Shown piece by piece: positions 1-7,762 of a stretch of 64,000 nucleotides of DNA. Under the pieces are notes generated by a model, which saw only the letters and a program-made list of their open reading frames with translations, had not been told where the DNA came from and made no database searches. The DNA comes from Thermus altitudinis (GTDB taxonomy: Bacteria > Deinococcota > Deinococci > Deinococcales > Thermaceae): the NCBI RefSeq assembly GCF_022760835.1, contig NZ_JAKTNQ010000012.1:1-64000 (forward strand), in the 5' to 3' direction. Position 1 is the stretch's first letter, and each line of letters opens with the position of its first letter. Made by a program: the position numbers and the translations under genes.

Positions 1-269
1 CCTCTCCGCCCTCAGGTTCCTGGGGCTCTATGCGGTATAACGGTCAAGTCTGGCCTGACCCCAGGCTCTTCCGCATGGCCCTTTGCGCCTTTGGGGTGGG
101 CCCGGAAGAGGCGGTGATGGTGGGGGATAACCCCGGGCGGGACATCCAGGGGGCTTGGCTTTCGGGCATCAAGGCGGTCTTTGTGGACCGGGGGCACCGC
201 CCCAAGGACCCCCGGTATCCCGCCCACCTGGAGGTCCGGGACCTGAGGGAGGCCTTGGTCCTTTTGTGA
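1..269 (+). pseudogene. HAD-family hydrolase, C-terminal part, apparently frameshifted
   Basis: The right half, from about position 52, reads as the end of a haloacid-dehalogenase-like hydrolase: PDPRLF, then a hydrophobic stretch, then the acidic motif VMVGDNPGRDIQGA and the usual short C-terminus ending at the TGA at 267-269. The first 38 bases read naturally in another frame (LSALRFLGLYAV, then a stop at 38-40), which resembles the segment that normally precedes the lysine motif. Joining the two needs a frame change, and the loop between them, which normally holds SGEVGxRKPDP, is several residues short and lacks the expected lysine. I infer a frameshift with a small deletion. Most of the gene is left of the window, so a genuine pseudogene cannot be told from a sequencing error. 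Confidence 0.5.
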
Positions 270-313
270 CCTTCTTCCAGGGGCCTGGCCTCCTCTAGGG
301 TAGGCTTGGGGCC

Positions 314-703
314 ATGCACGAGGCCCTGCTTTTCCTCCATAACCTGGTGCGCTGGTTCGTCCTGGCCTTCGGCCTGTGGGCCCTTTGGCGCCCCGGGGCT
401 AAAGAAGGCGCCTTCTTCGCCCACACCCTCACCCTGCAGGTGGTGCTGGGGCTCATCCTGGCCTTCGCAAGCCCCCTCTTCCAAGGGGCCTTGGCCAACC
501 TGGAGGCAACCATGCAAACCCCGGGCGAGGCCCGTTACTTCGTGGCCGAGCACTGGGTGGGGGGGCTTATCGCCCTAGGCCTGGCCCACGCCGGGCTGGC
601 CCAAGCGCGAAAGGGGAGGCCTAGGGCCCGGCTCCTCTTCGCCCTGGCCCTGGCCCTGGTTCTCCTCTCCATCCCCTGGTTCCGGCCCTTCCTCAGGCTT
701 TAG
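314..703 (+). CDS. Small membrane protein with four predicted helices
   Basis: A 129-residue protein starting at ATG 314. Four hydrophobic segments lie at about residues 5-24, 37-56, 80-97 and 106-122. Histidines occur in or next to the first three (His9, His37, His80, His92). The pattern recalls small cytochrome-b-like membrane proteins, which could mean haem binding, but no definitive motif is present and I do not assign a function. It stands alone, 45 bases after the broken HAD gene and on the same strand. No strong ribosome binding site is evident. Confidence 0.7.
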   Translation: MHEALLFLHNLVRWFVLAFGLWALWRPGAKEGAFFAHTLTLQVVLGLILAFASPLFQGALANLEATMQTPGEARYFVAEHWVGGLIALGLAHAGLAQARKGRPRARLLFALALALVLLSIPWFRPFLRL

Positions 704-1044
704 CCCAGAAGCCCAGAGAAAGGTGGGGAAGGCCAAAGGGGCTAAGGAGGCTCCTGGGGCGAGGGTTTGCCCTTCCCCGTAGACCTTGGGGGCCAAAGGC
801 GGCTTGCTCTCCAGGTCCAGAACCCCGTGGCCTTAGGGGAGCCGGGTCCGGCTGGGGTTTGCCGTAGGGGGCAAGGCCCCCTGGGTCCGGTACGGCGATA
901 GGGCGGGCTCCCTCGAGCTCCAAGGGGGGCAAGGCGCCCCAAGGCGGCTACCCCTGGGGCGCATCTCCCGCCCCTTTCCTTCCCAAAGCTCCCCCGCCTG
1001 GCCCATTCTGGGGAACTCCTCCCCGTTAAACCCCTCTGCCAAGG
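704..1044. other. Stretch of 341 bases without an intact gene
   Basis: No intact gene is visible between the membrane protein and the MEMO gene. On the minus strand there are coding-like pieces in different frames: one includes ARPIAVPDPGGLAPYGK (around 860-920) and another includes APKVYGEGQTLAPG (around 735-795). These recall, weakly, the APYG and VYGE motifs near the end of ModA-type molybdate-binding proteins. If real, this is a decayed binding-protein gene with at least one frameshift. No promoter, RNA gene or repeat was recognised. Confidence 0.35.
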
Positions 1045-1845
1045 TTATGGGCCTTCCCCTAGATAGGCCACGGCGGCGTACCCTACCACCCGGCTTGGGT
1101 CATGGGAGGCCTCGGCGCTGGTGGCGTAGGCCAGAAGCCTAGGGCGCCACCCCAGGCCCTTGGCCAAGGCGGTGAGGGTGGCCCAGGGAAGGCGGCCGCA
1201 GGCTTCCCCTTGGGCCACCCCTTCCACATCCAGGGCCAGGGCCCTTTCCAAGGTCTTTTGGTCCCGCTTTCGGGCCACAGGGTCGGGGTGGTAGTGGGAG
1301 AGGTCGCTGGAGGCCAGCACCAGGTCCCCTTCCCCTAGCTCCGGCAAGAGGGCCTCGGCCACCTCCATGGGGTCCACCTCCCCGAAGAGGAGGGGCAGGA
1401 TGGGCGTGCCCGGCAAGGCCACTTGGAGGAAGGGGAGGAGGACCTCGAGGCTATGCTCTTCCCAGAAGGGCTCCTCGTAGGTTACAAAGGGCGGGCCCTT
1501 CTCCATAAGCCTGCTTCCCCCTTCCAGGTCCACCGCCACCTCCCCCAAGGGGGTGGCCCAGGCGCGGTAAGGGTAGAAGGCCACGCCAAGAAAGGGCACG
1601 AAATGGCTGGGCCCCAAAAGGAAGGCCCTCCTCGCCCTTCCCTGCCAGGCGGAAAGGGCCCCAAAGCCTTCCGCCGCCACCTTTCCCGAGTAAACATAGC
1701 CGGCATGGGGGGAGAGAAGGCCCCTTATCCCAGGGTCAGGGGAGGACCGGGCTCTTTGTAGAAGGCCTTCCACATCCTGCCTTAGGCGTTCCGCCTCCTG
1801 GGGGTAGAAGTAGCCGGCCACCGCCGGCGGCCTCACCAGGTCCAT
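1045..1845 (-). CDS. amrB: MEMO-family protein (AmmeMemoRadiSam system protein B)
   Basis: The 266-residue product starts MDLVRPPAVAGYFYP, the usual MEMO N-terminus, and carries the family histidines in LSPHAGYVYSGKVAA, GPSHFV and SSDLSHYHP. It ends with AEASHDPSRVVGYAAVAYLG, also typical. MEMO proteins share a fold with extradiol dioxygenases and LigB-type enzymes; their bacterial reaction is not established. A longer reading frame exists upstream, but ATG 1845 fits the family start and overlaps the 3' end of the radical SAM gene by 13 bases, so the two are co-transcribed. The AMMECR1 partner is not in the window. Confidence 0.9.
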   Translation of the reverse strand: MDLVRPPAVAGYFYPQEAERLRQDVEGLLQRARSSPDPGIRGLLSPHAGYVYSGKVAAEGFGALSAWQGRARRAFLLGPSHFVPFLGVAFYPYRAWATPLGEVAVDLEGGSRLMEKGPPFVTYEEPFWEEHSLEVLLPFLQVALPGTPILPLLFGEVDPMEVAEALLPELGEGDLVLASSDLSHYHPDPVARKRDQKTLERALALDVEGVAQGEACGRLPWATLTALAKGLGWRPRLLAYATSAEASHDPSRVVGYAAVAYLGEGP

Positions 1846-2885
1846 ACCCCGGGAATCCTCCTCCCGCACCCCGGGCAGACCCCAGGGACCTCCCAAAGGG
1901 GCTCCACCCGGTAGCCCCGGCGGCGGATGAGGAGCCTGCCGCAGTCCGGGCAACGGGTGGAACTCCTCTCCTCGTCCAGGACGTTGCCCACGTACACGAA
2001 CCTTAGTCCTTCCTCCTTGGCGATCTCGTAGGCCCGCACCAGGGTGCTGTGCCGGGTGGGTCTCAGGTCCAGCATGCGGTAGTCGGGATGGGCGGCGGTG
2101 AGGTGCCAGGGGATTTCGGGGGAGAGCCCCTTGAGGAATCGGGCCATGGCCCGCACCTCCTCGGGGGCGTCGTTATAGCCCTCCAGGAGGAGGGTGGTCA
2201 CCTCCACCCAGACCCCTTGGGCGTGGAGGTGCTCGAGGCTCTCCAAAACCGGCTTGAGCCGGGCCCCACAGATCTTCCGGTAGAACTCCTCCGTGAAGCC
2301 CTTCAGGTCCACGTTGGCGGCATCCAGATAGGGCCGGATGTAGTCCCAGGCTTCCTTGGTTTCCAAGCCGCTGGTGACGAAGACGTTTTTCATGCCCCGT
2401 TCCTTGGCGAGCCGTGCGGTGTCGTGGGCGTATTCCATCCAGACGGCGGGCTCGTTGTAGGTGTAGGCGAGAAGCCGCACCCCCAAGGCCTCGGCCTCCT
2501 GCACGATGGCCTCCGGGGGCCAGTCCTCCCCGATGGGCCGGTCCAAATGGCCTTCCGGGGTGACCTGGAACTCCCGGAACTGGGAGATCTGCCAGTTCTG
2601 GCAAAACGCGCAGAAGAGATTGCACCCCACGGTGCCCAGGGAAAGGATTCCCTCCCCGGGGTGGAAGTGGTAAAGGGGCTTCTTCTCCACCGGGTCCAGG
2701 TGAAGGGCGGCCGCCTTGCCGTAGGTCACCAGGTACAGCCTGCCCCCGAAGTTGCGCCTAACCCCGCATTTGCCTGCCTGTCCTGGGGCGATGGCGCAGT
2801 AGTGGGCGCAGGCCCGGCACTGCACGTACCCCTTGGGTAGGGGGCGTTTCAGGTCCGCTTCCCTGAGGGTAGCCGTCAGGGTCAT
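1833..2885 (-). CDS. amrS: AmmeMemoRadiSam system radical SAM enzyme
   Basis: A 350-residue radical SAM protein. The cluster-binding CxxxCxxC motif is in GTVGCNLFCAFCQNWQISQ near residue 90, after an N-terminal cysteine-rich part (CRACAHYCAIAPGQAGKCGV) that is standard in this family. A second cysteine set near the end (RCPDCGRLL and GVCPGCGRRIPG) could hold a zinc or iron-sulfur site. The family is known by its association with MEMO and AMMECR1 proteins; its substrate is not established. Here the MEMO gene follows directly and overlaps. The start is ATG 2885; a weak -10-like TATCAT lies about 20 bases upstream. Confidence 0.92.
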   Translation of the reverse strand: MTLTATLREADLKRPLPKGYVQCRACAHYCAIAPGQAGKCGVRRNFGGRLYLVTYGKAAALHLDPVEKKPLYHFHPGEGILSLGTVGCNLFCAFCQNWQISQFREFQVTPEGHLDRPIGEDWPPEAIVQEAEALGVRLLAYTYNEPAVWMEYAHDTARLAKERGMKNVFVTSGLETKEAWDYIRPYLDAANVDLKGFTEEFYRKICGARLKPVLESLEHLHAQGVWVEVTTLLLEGYNDAPEEVRAMARFLKGLSPEIPWHLTAAHPDYRMLDLRPTRHSTLVRAYEIAKEEGLRFVYVGNVLDEERSSTRCPDCGRLLIRRRGYRVEPLWEVPGVCPGCGRRIPGVWTW

Positions 2886-2936
2886 TTCATAGGCTTCTCA
2901 TCCCATGATACCACGCCCGGGCTTTAGACTGAATCC

Positions 2937-4373
2937 GTGCCGCCTTTTCCCCCTAGGGAGGAAGCGGACTTTGCTCCGTTTTTTCCCCCCGAGGTGCTCC
3001 GCCGGGGGCTGGCCTACTACCAGGAGGGCCGGGTGCAGAGGGTCTTTCGGGTGGGGGAGAGGATTGTGGGTTTGGTGCAGGGTTCGGCGGAGGCTCCCTA
3101 CCAGGTGGAGGTGGGGCCTGGGCTTGTGGGCCGGTGCACCTGCCCCTATCCCGATTTTCCTTGCAAGCATGCGGCGGCGCTTCTTTATGCCTACGTGGAG
3201 GGAAGGGTACCCGACCTTGCGCCCCTTATAGAGGCCCTAACTCCCGATGAAGCCAAGGACCTTTTGCAAAGGCTCGCCCTGATTCCTGGGGTTGCCTCCT
3301 ATCTGGCGGAGGCCTTAGCCCCAGGGAAGGCCTTTATGGAGGGGGTAAAGCACCTGCGCCGGACCTTCCGGATGGGGGGAGGGGAGGCGGAGGCCAAGGC
3401 CCTCCTCCTGCGCCTGGACCGGGTGGGAAGGGAGGAGGTGGAGGCCTACCTCGAGGCCCTTCTGCAGGCCCCCTTTGACCCGGAGCCCTACCTGAAGGCG
3501 GCCTTAGAGCGCTATCTGGCCCTTTCCCCTAGGCTTTCCTTCCTCCTTGGCCTTTACCTGAAACACCCTTCCGAGGCTCTGCGGGAGGCCTTCTTACGGG
3601 CGGGGGAGGGGGAGGCGGAGGAAGCCCTCCGCCTCCTGGGGGGGCAGGAGGCTTGGGGGCTGAAGCGGGGGCTTAAGGCCGAGCTTCTCTTCCGCTTGGG
3701 GCGGGTGGAGGAGGGGCTTGCCGCCTTGCGGGAAGGGCTTGAGGGGGTGGAGGACTACCTCCAGCTGGTGAACCGGCTCCTCTCCTTGGGCCGGATGGCG
3801 GAGGCCCTAAGGTATGCGGAGGAGGCCCGGGACTGGTTTGGCAAGGACCCCAGGCTCTGGCCCCTTTTGGACCTTTTGGTGGCCCACCGGGGGCTTCCTG
3901 AGGATCACAGGGCCCGGTTTGCGGTCCGGCCGAACCTCGAGGACTACCTGGCCCTAAAGGCCAAGCTGGGCCGGGGGTTTTTTGCGGAGCGGAGGGCCCT
4001 TCTGCGCCGGGTGCAAGACCCGGTCCTCCTGGCCCGCATCCACCTCTTGGAGGAGGATTGGAAGGCCCTGGACCGCCTCTTGAAAGACGCCCCCCTCGAG
4101 GCCTACCCCCGCCTGGCGGAGGCCCTGGAGGAAAGGCTTCCTGAGGAGGCCAAAAGGCTCTACTGGGAAAGGGCGAGATCCCTGGTGGAAAGGGGTAGCC
4201 GCAAGGCCTACCAGGAGGCGGCTCGGCTCTTAGGGCGCATGGCCCGCCTGGACCCCAAGGCGGCCCAGGAGGCGGCCTCGGCCTTGGTCTTGGCCTACCC
4301 CAAGCGGCCTGCCCTGAGGGAGGAGCTGGCCCTTTTGCTCTCGGAAAAGTCTCACGGGCCTGTGGAAAAATAG
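2937..4373 (+). CDS. SWIM zinc-finger protein with long helical C-terminal region
   Basis: A 478-residue protein. Near residues 63-74 it has CTCPYPDFPCKH, the CxCxnCxH arrangement of a SWIM zinc finger, preceded by the usual N-terminal segment (VLRRGLAYYQEGRV). The remaining 380 residues are leucine- and alanine-rich helices that look like degenerate TPR-type repeats. SWIM domains are thought to bind DNA or protein; no catalytic domain is visible, so the role is unknown. The GTG start at 2937 has TAGACT six bases before it and no Shine-Dalgarno, suggesting a leaderless message. It is divergent from amrS and followed four bases later by the acyltransferase. Confidence 0.8.
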   Translation: MPPFPPREEADFAPFFPPEVLRRGLAYYQEGRVQRVFRVGERIVGLVQGSAEAPYQVEVGPGLVGRCTCPYPDFPCKHAAALLYAYVEGRVPDLAPLIEALTPDEAKDLLQRLALIPGVASYLAEALAPGKAFMEGVKHLRRTFRMGGGEAEAKALLLRLDRVGREEVEAYLEALLQAPFDPEPYLKAALERYLALSPRLSFLLGLYLKHPSEALREAFLRAGEGEAEEALRLLGGQEAWGLKRGLKAELLFRLGRVEEGLAALREGLEGVEDYLQLVNRLLSLGRMAEALRYAEEARDWFGKDPRLWPLLDLLVAHRGLPEDHRARFAVRPNLEDYLALKAKLGRGFFAERRALLRRVQDPVLLARIHLLEEDWKALDRLLKDAPLEAYPRLAEALEERLPEEAKRLYWERARSLVERGSRKAYQEAARLLGRMARLDPKAAQEAASALVLAYPKRPALREELALLLSEKSHGPVEK

Positions 4374-4377
4374 TCCT

Positions 4378-5394
4378 GTGGAACGCTTTCCCTGGGTGGA
4401 GGTCTTCCGGGGGCTGGCCATCTTGGAGGTGGTCCTCCACCACGTGACGGGTCGTTTCCTGCGGGAGCTTTCCCCGGGAAGCCTAGAATGGCACCTCCTG
4501 GCGGCGGCGAACCGCACCCTGCACTTTGCCGTGCCCGCCTTCCTCTTCATGACCACCCTGGTCCTGGGGGCCGGTTTCCTCAGGGAGTTCCGCCTGGGCC
4601 GTTACCTAAGGAATCGGGCCCTTCGCCTTCTTTGGCCCTACCTCCTTTGGAGCGGGATCTACCTGGCCTTCCGCTACTGGGATTACGGGGTTTTTCAGCC
4701 GGAACGCCTTCCCCACCAGCTCCTTTGGGGAAAGGCCTACTTTCACCTCTACTTCCTAGCGGTGGCCCTGCAGCTCACCCTCCTCCTCCCCCTTTTCCTC
4801 CCTCTCCTCAGGCGGAGGCCCCACGGCCTGGTGTTCCTCCTTCTAGGGGTAGGGCTCACCTTGGGGGTTTACTTTCTGAACCGTCACTACCGCTTTTTGC
4901 CCTACCCGGGAAGCTTCGTCCTTTGGTACACCCCGGCCATCGCCTTGGGGCTTTACCTGGCAAGCCGCCTCGAGGTTCTACCCCGCCTTCTCCGCTTCTG
5001 GCCGATAGCCCTTTTGGTGGCCGGAGTGGGGCTTTGGGGGTATCTGCCCCTGGCCTTGGAGGTGCTTAAGCGCCTTCCTGTGAACACCTTCCACTACCAG
5101 GCCTTCCACTGGCTGTACACCACGGGTATGGCCTTTCTCCTCCTGGCCCTGGCCTACGCCTTGGCCCGCACCCCCTTGCGGACGCCCCTGGCCTTTTTGG
5201 GCCGCTACTCCTTGCAGATCTACCTGGTCCACCCCATGGTGGTGCGCCTTTTGGAGAAGTACCCGGCCTTCCCTGAACCCTTGGGTCTTAAGCCGGCTTT
5301 GGCGGTCTACTTGGTCTTGGCCCTCCTCCTACCTCTTTTCCTGGCCTACCTCCTGGCGAGGGCCAGGGTATCCCCCGCCATCTTCGGCCGATGA
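4378..5394 (+). CDS. Membrane acyltransferase, acyltransferase-3 family
   Basis: A 338-residue polytopic membrane protein with about ten hydrophobic segments. The N-terminus (FPWVEVFRGLAILEVVLHH) matches the acyltransferase-3 pattern of a short charged stretch, RGLAIL, then a helix ending in conserved histidines. RNRALRLLWPYLLWS is the typical loop after the second helix, and RYSLQIYLVHPMVV near the end is also characteristic. Members move acyl groups onto sugars, lipids or cell-wall glycans at the inner membrane; the acceptor cannot be deduced. The GTG at 4378 lies just after the SWIM gene stop, and the next gene overlaps its stop. Confidence 0.85.
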   Translation: MERFPWVEVFRGLAILEVVLHHVTGRFLRELSPGSLEWHLLAAANRTLHFAVPAFLFMTTLVLGAGFLREFRLGRYLRNRALRLLWPYLLWSGIYLAFRYWDYGVFQPERLPHQLLWGKAYFHLYFLAVALQLTLLLPLFLPLLRRRPHGLVFLLLGVGLTLGVYFLNRHYRFLPYPGSFVLWYTPAIALGLYLASRLEVLPRLLRFWPIALLVAGVGLWGYLPLALEVLKRLPVNTFHYQAFHWLYTTGMAFLLLALAYALARTPLRTPLAFLGRYSLQIYLVHPMVVRLLEKYPAFPEPLGLKPALAVYLVLALLLPLFLAYLLARARVSPAIFGR

Positions 5395-6296
5395 GGGCCT
5401 TCGCGGTCTGGCTCCTGGCCCTGGCCCTTGGCCTGTTCTGGGGTCTGCGGTCGGCAAGCCCGGGGCTGAAGAGGGTGGAAGAAGGTGTGGTTTACGGGCG
5501 GGAAGGGGTTTCCCTGTTTGCCCAAGTCTGCTCGCCGCAAGGGGCTGCGGACCGGGCGGTGATCCTGGTGCCGGGTGGCTTCGGCCCTCCCACCTTGGAC
5601 ATGGAAAAGCGGTGCCGCCTCTATGCGGAGAAGGGGGTGGTGGCCTTGGTGCCCCACCTCAGAGGCCGGGGGAAAAGTGAGGGAAAGGTGACCGGTTGCC
5701 TGGAGGAAGCCGAGGACGTGGCCCTTATGGCCCGCCTCCTTCCCCAGATGGGGATAAGGCGCCACGCCTACGCCGGCTACTCCCTGGGAGCCTGCGTGGC
5801 CCTAAAGGCGGCGGCCCTGGAGGGAAGGGCCAGGGGTGTGGCCTTTGTCATCGGCCCGGTGGACTTTGCCGAACAGGTGGAGATCCTGAGGAAAACCCGC
5901 CCCGACGCCTTGGAACGTTGGCGGGAGGTCTTCGGTGGGCTTCCGGAGGAGTGCCCGGCCTGCTACGCCCGGCAGAGCCCCTTGCCCCATGCGGCCCGCC
6001 TTGGGGCTCCCCTTCTCATCCTGCAGGCGGGCAACGACCCCCTTATTCCCCCCACGCAGGCCTGCCGCCTGAGGGATGTGCGGGAGGAAGCCGGCCGCAA
6101 GGTGTACCAGGTGGCCCTCACCCGGGAAGGCCATTCCTGGACCCTGCCCCTCACCAAGGGCCGGGCCTGCCTCAGGCCCACGGGGTTTGGCCCCTTGGGG
6201 GAGGACCACCTGGTCCTCTTCCCCGATCTCCACCATGCGGTGATTCCCGCCATGGAGGCCCTGGTGGAGCGGTTTGTCCTAGCCTGGCTCCGTTAG
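5391..6296 (+). CDS. Secreted or membrane-anchored alpha/beta hydrolase
   Basis: A 301-residue protein whose first 22 residues form a hydrophobic signal sequence or anchor (FAVWLLALALGLFWGL). The fold is alpha/beta hydrolase: an oxyanion segment (ILVPGGFGPP), the nucleophile elbow GYSLGA (Ser near residue 129), an aspartate in AGNDPLIPP and a histidine in EGHSW. Several cysteines could form disulfides outside the cytoplasm. The ATG overlaps the stop of the membrane acyltransferase, so the two are translated together and may act on the same envelope compound. The substrate is unknown; esterase or lipase-like activity is inferred. Confidence 0.8.
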   Translation: MRAFAVWLLALALGLFWGLRSASPGLKRVEEGVVYGREGVSLFAQVCSPQGAADRAVILVPGGFGPPTLDMEKRCRLYAEKGVVALVPHLRGRGKSEGKVTGCLEEAEDVALMARLLPQMGIRRHAYAGYSLGACVALKAAALEGRARGVAFVIGPVDFAEQVEILRKTRPDALERWREVFGGLPEECPACYARQSPLPHAARLGAPLLILQAGNDPLIPPTQACRLRDVREEAGRKVYQVALTREGHSWTLPLTKGRACLRPTGFGPLGEDHLVLFPDLHHAVIPAMEALVERFVLAWLR

Positions 6297-6774
6297 GGGG
6301 CCAAAAGGGGTATAGCCTGGGCCAGCATCCGCCTAAGAAGGGGTTCCTAAGGCCTTCGCTTCCCCCACCGTGTAGGCGTGAAGCCCCGCCGGAAGGCCCT
6401 TAAAAGCCCTTCGCGCCAGGGGGTGAAGGCCTTGGCAGGAAAGGCCTCCGTGGATGAGGAGGGGTCCGGGCCGCTTCCCGGTAGGGCCCGGCCTGTGGCC
6501 CAGGAGCCGATGCCGCAGGAACGTCTCCCCTTCGCACCCCAGGCCCCTCCTTCAGGCGCCTTAGGATTCCCTCGTGGAAGACCCTGGCCGAAGGCCTGGA
6601 TTTCCTGGGCATAGGGCAAAAGCCTTTCGGCCTCCGGGTGCGGGTACCGCCCGAAGGGGGCTCCTTCGGGGAGGGCAGCGGGATATCGGGGTGAACCGGG
6701 TGGGTTCTAAGTCCCTTCAGGCCTGAAGGATGGGGTCCGGCTTCGCTCCAAAAGGGCACTCTAGCCCATCCCGA
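6297..6774. other. Non-coding stretch before the tRNA genes
   Basis: About 480 bases with no intact gene. On the minus strand, coding-like pieces occur in shifting frames, for example RYPHPEAERLLPYAQEIQAF (about 6575-6650) and LLIHGGLSCQGLHPLARR (about 6390-6465), which suggests a decayed gene of a family I do not recognise. No repeat or RNA element other than the tRNA promoter at its right end was seen. Confidence 0.4.
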
Positions 6775-6803
6775 TTGACAAGCTGAGGAGGTTGCCGCAT
6801 AGT
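6775..6803 (+). promoter_or_regulatory. Promoter of the tRNA-Ser pair
   Basis: A perfect -35 TTGACA (6775-6780) is followed after 17 bases by CATAGT (6798-6803). Transcription would start near 6810, about 14 bases before the first tRNA. Confidence 0.75.
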
Positions 6804-6823
6804 AAACCTTGCGGCCAGACCTT

Positions 6824-6914
6824 GGAGGGTTGGCCGAGCGGTTGAAGGCGGCGGTCTTGAAAACCGCTGTGGGCCTTGGGCCCACCGGGGGTTCGAATCC
6901 CTCACCCTCCGCCA
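6824..6914 (+). tRNA. tRNA-Ser (anticodon UGA)
   Basis: The acceptor arms GGAGGGT (6824-6830) and ACCCTCC (6904-6910) pair, followed by discriminator G and an encoded CCA. The anticodon arm is GCGGT-loop-ACCGC with loop CTTGAAA, placing UGA at 6858-6860. The T arm contains GGTTCGAATCC. A long variable arm (TGGGCC-TTGG-GCCCA type) is present, as expected for class II tRNA-Ser. It reads UCN serine codons. It is transcribed with the next tRNA from the promoter just upstream. Confidence 0.96.
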
Positions 6915-6922
6915 GAAGGCTT

Positions 6923-7016
<94 letters not shown>

Positions 7017-7018
7017 AA

Positions 7019-7047
7019 AGCCCGGTCTAGGACCGGGCTAAAGTTTT
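7019..7047 (+). terminator. Intrinsic terminator after the tRNA pair
   Basis: AGCCCGGTC (7019-7027) and GACCGGGCT (7031-7039) form a nine-pair stem with a TAG loop, followed by AAAGTTTT. It ends the tRNA transcript immediately before sfsA. Confidence 0.85.
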
Positions 7048-7051
7048 GCTC

Positions 7052-7762
7052 ATGTGGGCCTTGCCTTTGCCTCCCCTAAAACCCTGCCGTTTCCGGGAAA
7101 GGAAAAACCGCTTCCTGGTGGAGGCGGACGTGGGCCCCTTGCACCTGCCTAACTCGGGGCGGATGACGGAACTCCTTCTGCCCGGAACCCCTTGCTTTTA
7201 CCATCCCAGGCCCACCCTCAAGACGGTGGGCCGGATGGTCCTGGTGGAAAGCCAGGGGGTTTTGGTGGGGGTGGACGCCTCCTTGGCCAACTGCCTCCTG
7301 GAGTTGCTTTTGAAGGAGGGGTTTTTCGGCTCCCTTTCGGATCTAAGAAAAGAGGTGCCCTTTGGGGGGGAGAGGCTGGACTTCTCCGCCTGGATTGGGG
7401 ATAAGGAAGCTCTTTGGGAAGCCAAAAACTGCAACCGGGTGGAGGAGGGCCTGGCCCTTTTCCCCGATGCCCCTACCCCTCGAGGGGCCAGGCACCTTAG
7501 GCTTCTTTCGGCCTTTGCCCGGAATGGGGGGCTAGCCCATGCGGTCTGGATGGTGCAACATCCCCTGGCTCAGGCCTTTGCCCTGGACCCGGAGGATGGG
7601 TTCCTATACCGAGCAGCCCGGGAAGCGGAGGAGGCGGGGGTGAGGCTTCTGGCCTTTCGCGTGCGCCCTGCCTTGGAAGCCCTCCATCTGGAAGGGGAGC
7701 TTCCCTGGGTTTGGCTACCCCCCAAGGAGAATCTGGAAGGCCACCATCAGGGCCACGGCTAG
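7052..7762 (+). CDS. sfsA: SfsA-family DNA/RNA-binding nuclease-like protein
   Basis: A 236-residue protein matching the SfsA family: an N-terminal OB-like region (RKNRFLVEADVGPLHLPNSGRMTELLLPG) and a C-terminal nuclease-like region with DFSAWIGDKEALWEAKNCNRVEEGLALFPDAPTPRG, cut here into family motifs WEAKN and PDAPTxRG. E. coli SfsA was named for sugar fermentation stimulation; the C-terminal fold is of restriction-endonuclease type. I chose ATG 7052 over an upstream TTG that falls in the tRNA terminator. No good Shine-Dalgarno is visible. Its 3' end overlaps the convergent ZIP gene by 48 bases. Confidence 0.85.
   Translation: MWALPLPPLKPCRFRERKNRFLVEADVGPLHLPNSGRMTELLLPGTPCFYHPRPTLKTVGRMVLVESQGVLVGVDASLANCLLELLLKEGFFGSLSDLRKEVPFGGERLDFSAWIGDKEALWEAKNCNRVEEGLALFPDAPTPRGARHLRLLSAFARNGGLAHAVWMVQHPLAQAFALDPEDGFLYRAAREAEEAGVRLLAFRVRPALEALHLEGELPWVWLPPKENLEGHHQGHG

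Noticed and set aside
2049-2840. Long open frame antisense to the radical SAM gene
   Set aside because: A shadow of the codon bias in G+C-rich coding DNA; its product has no recognisable motifs and the opposite strand carries a clear radical SAM enzyme.
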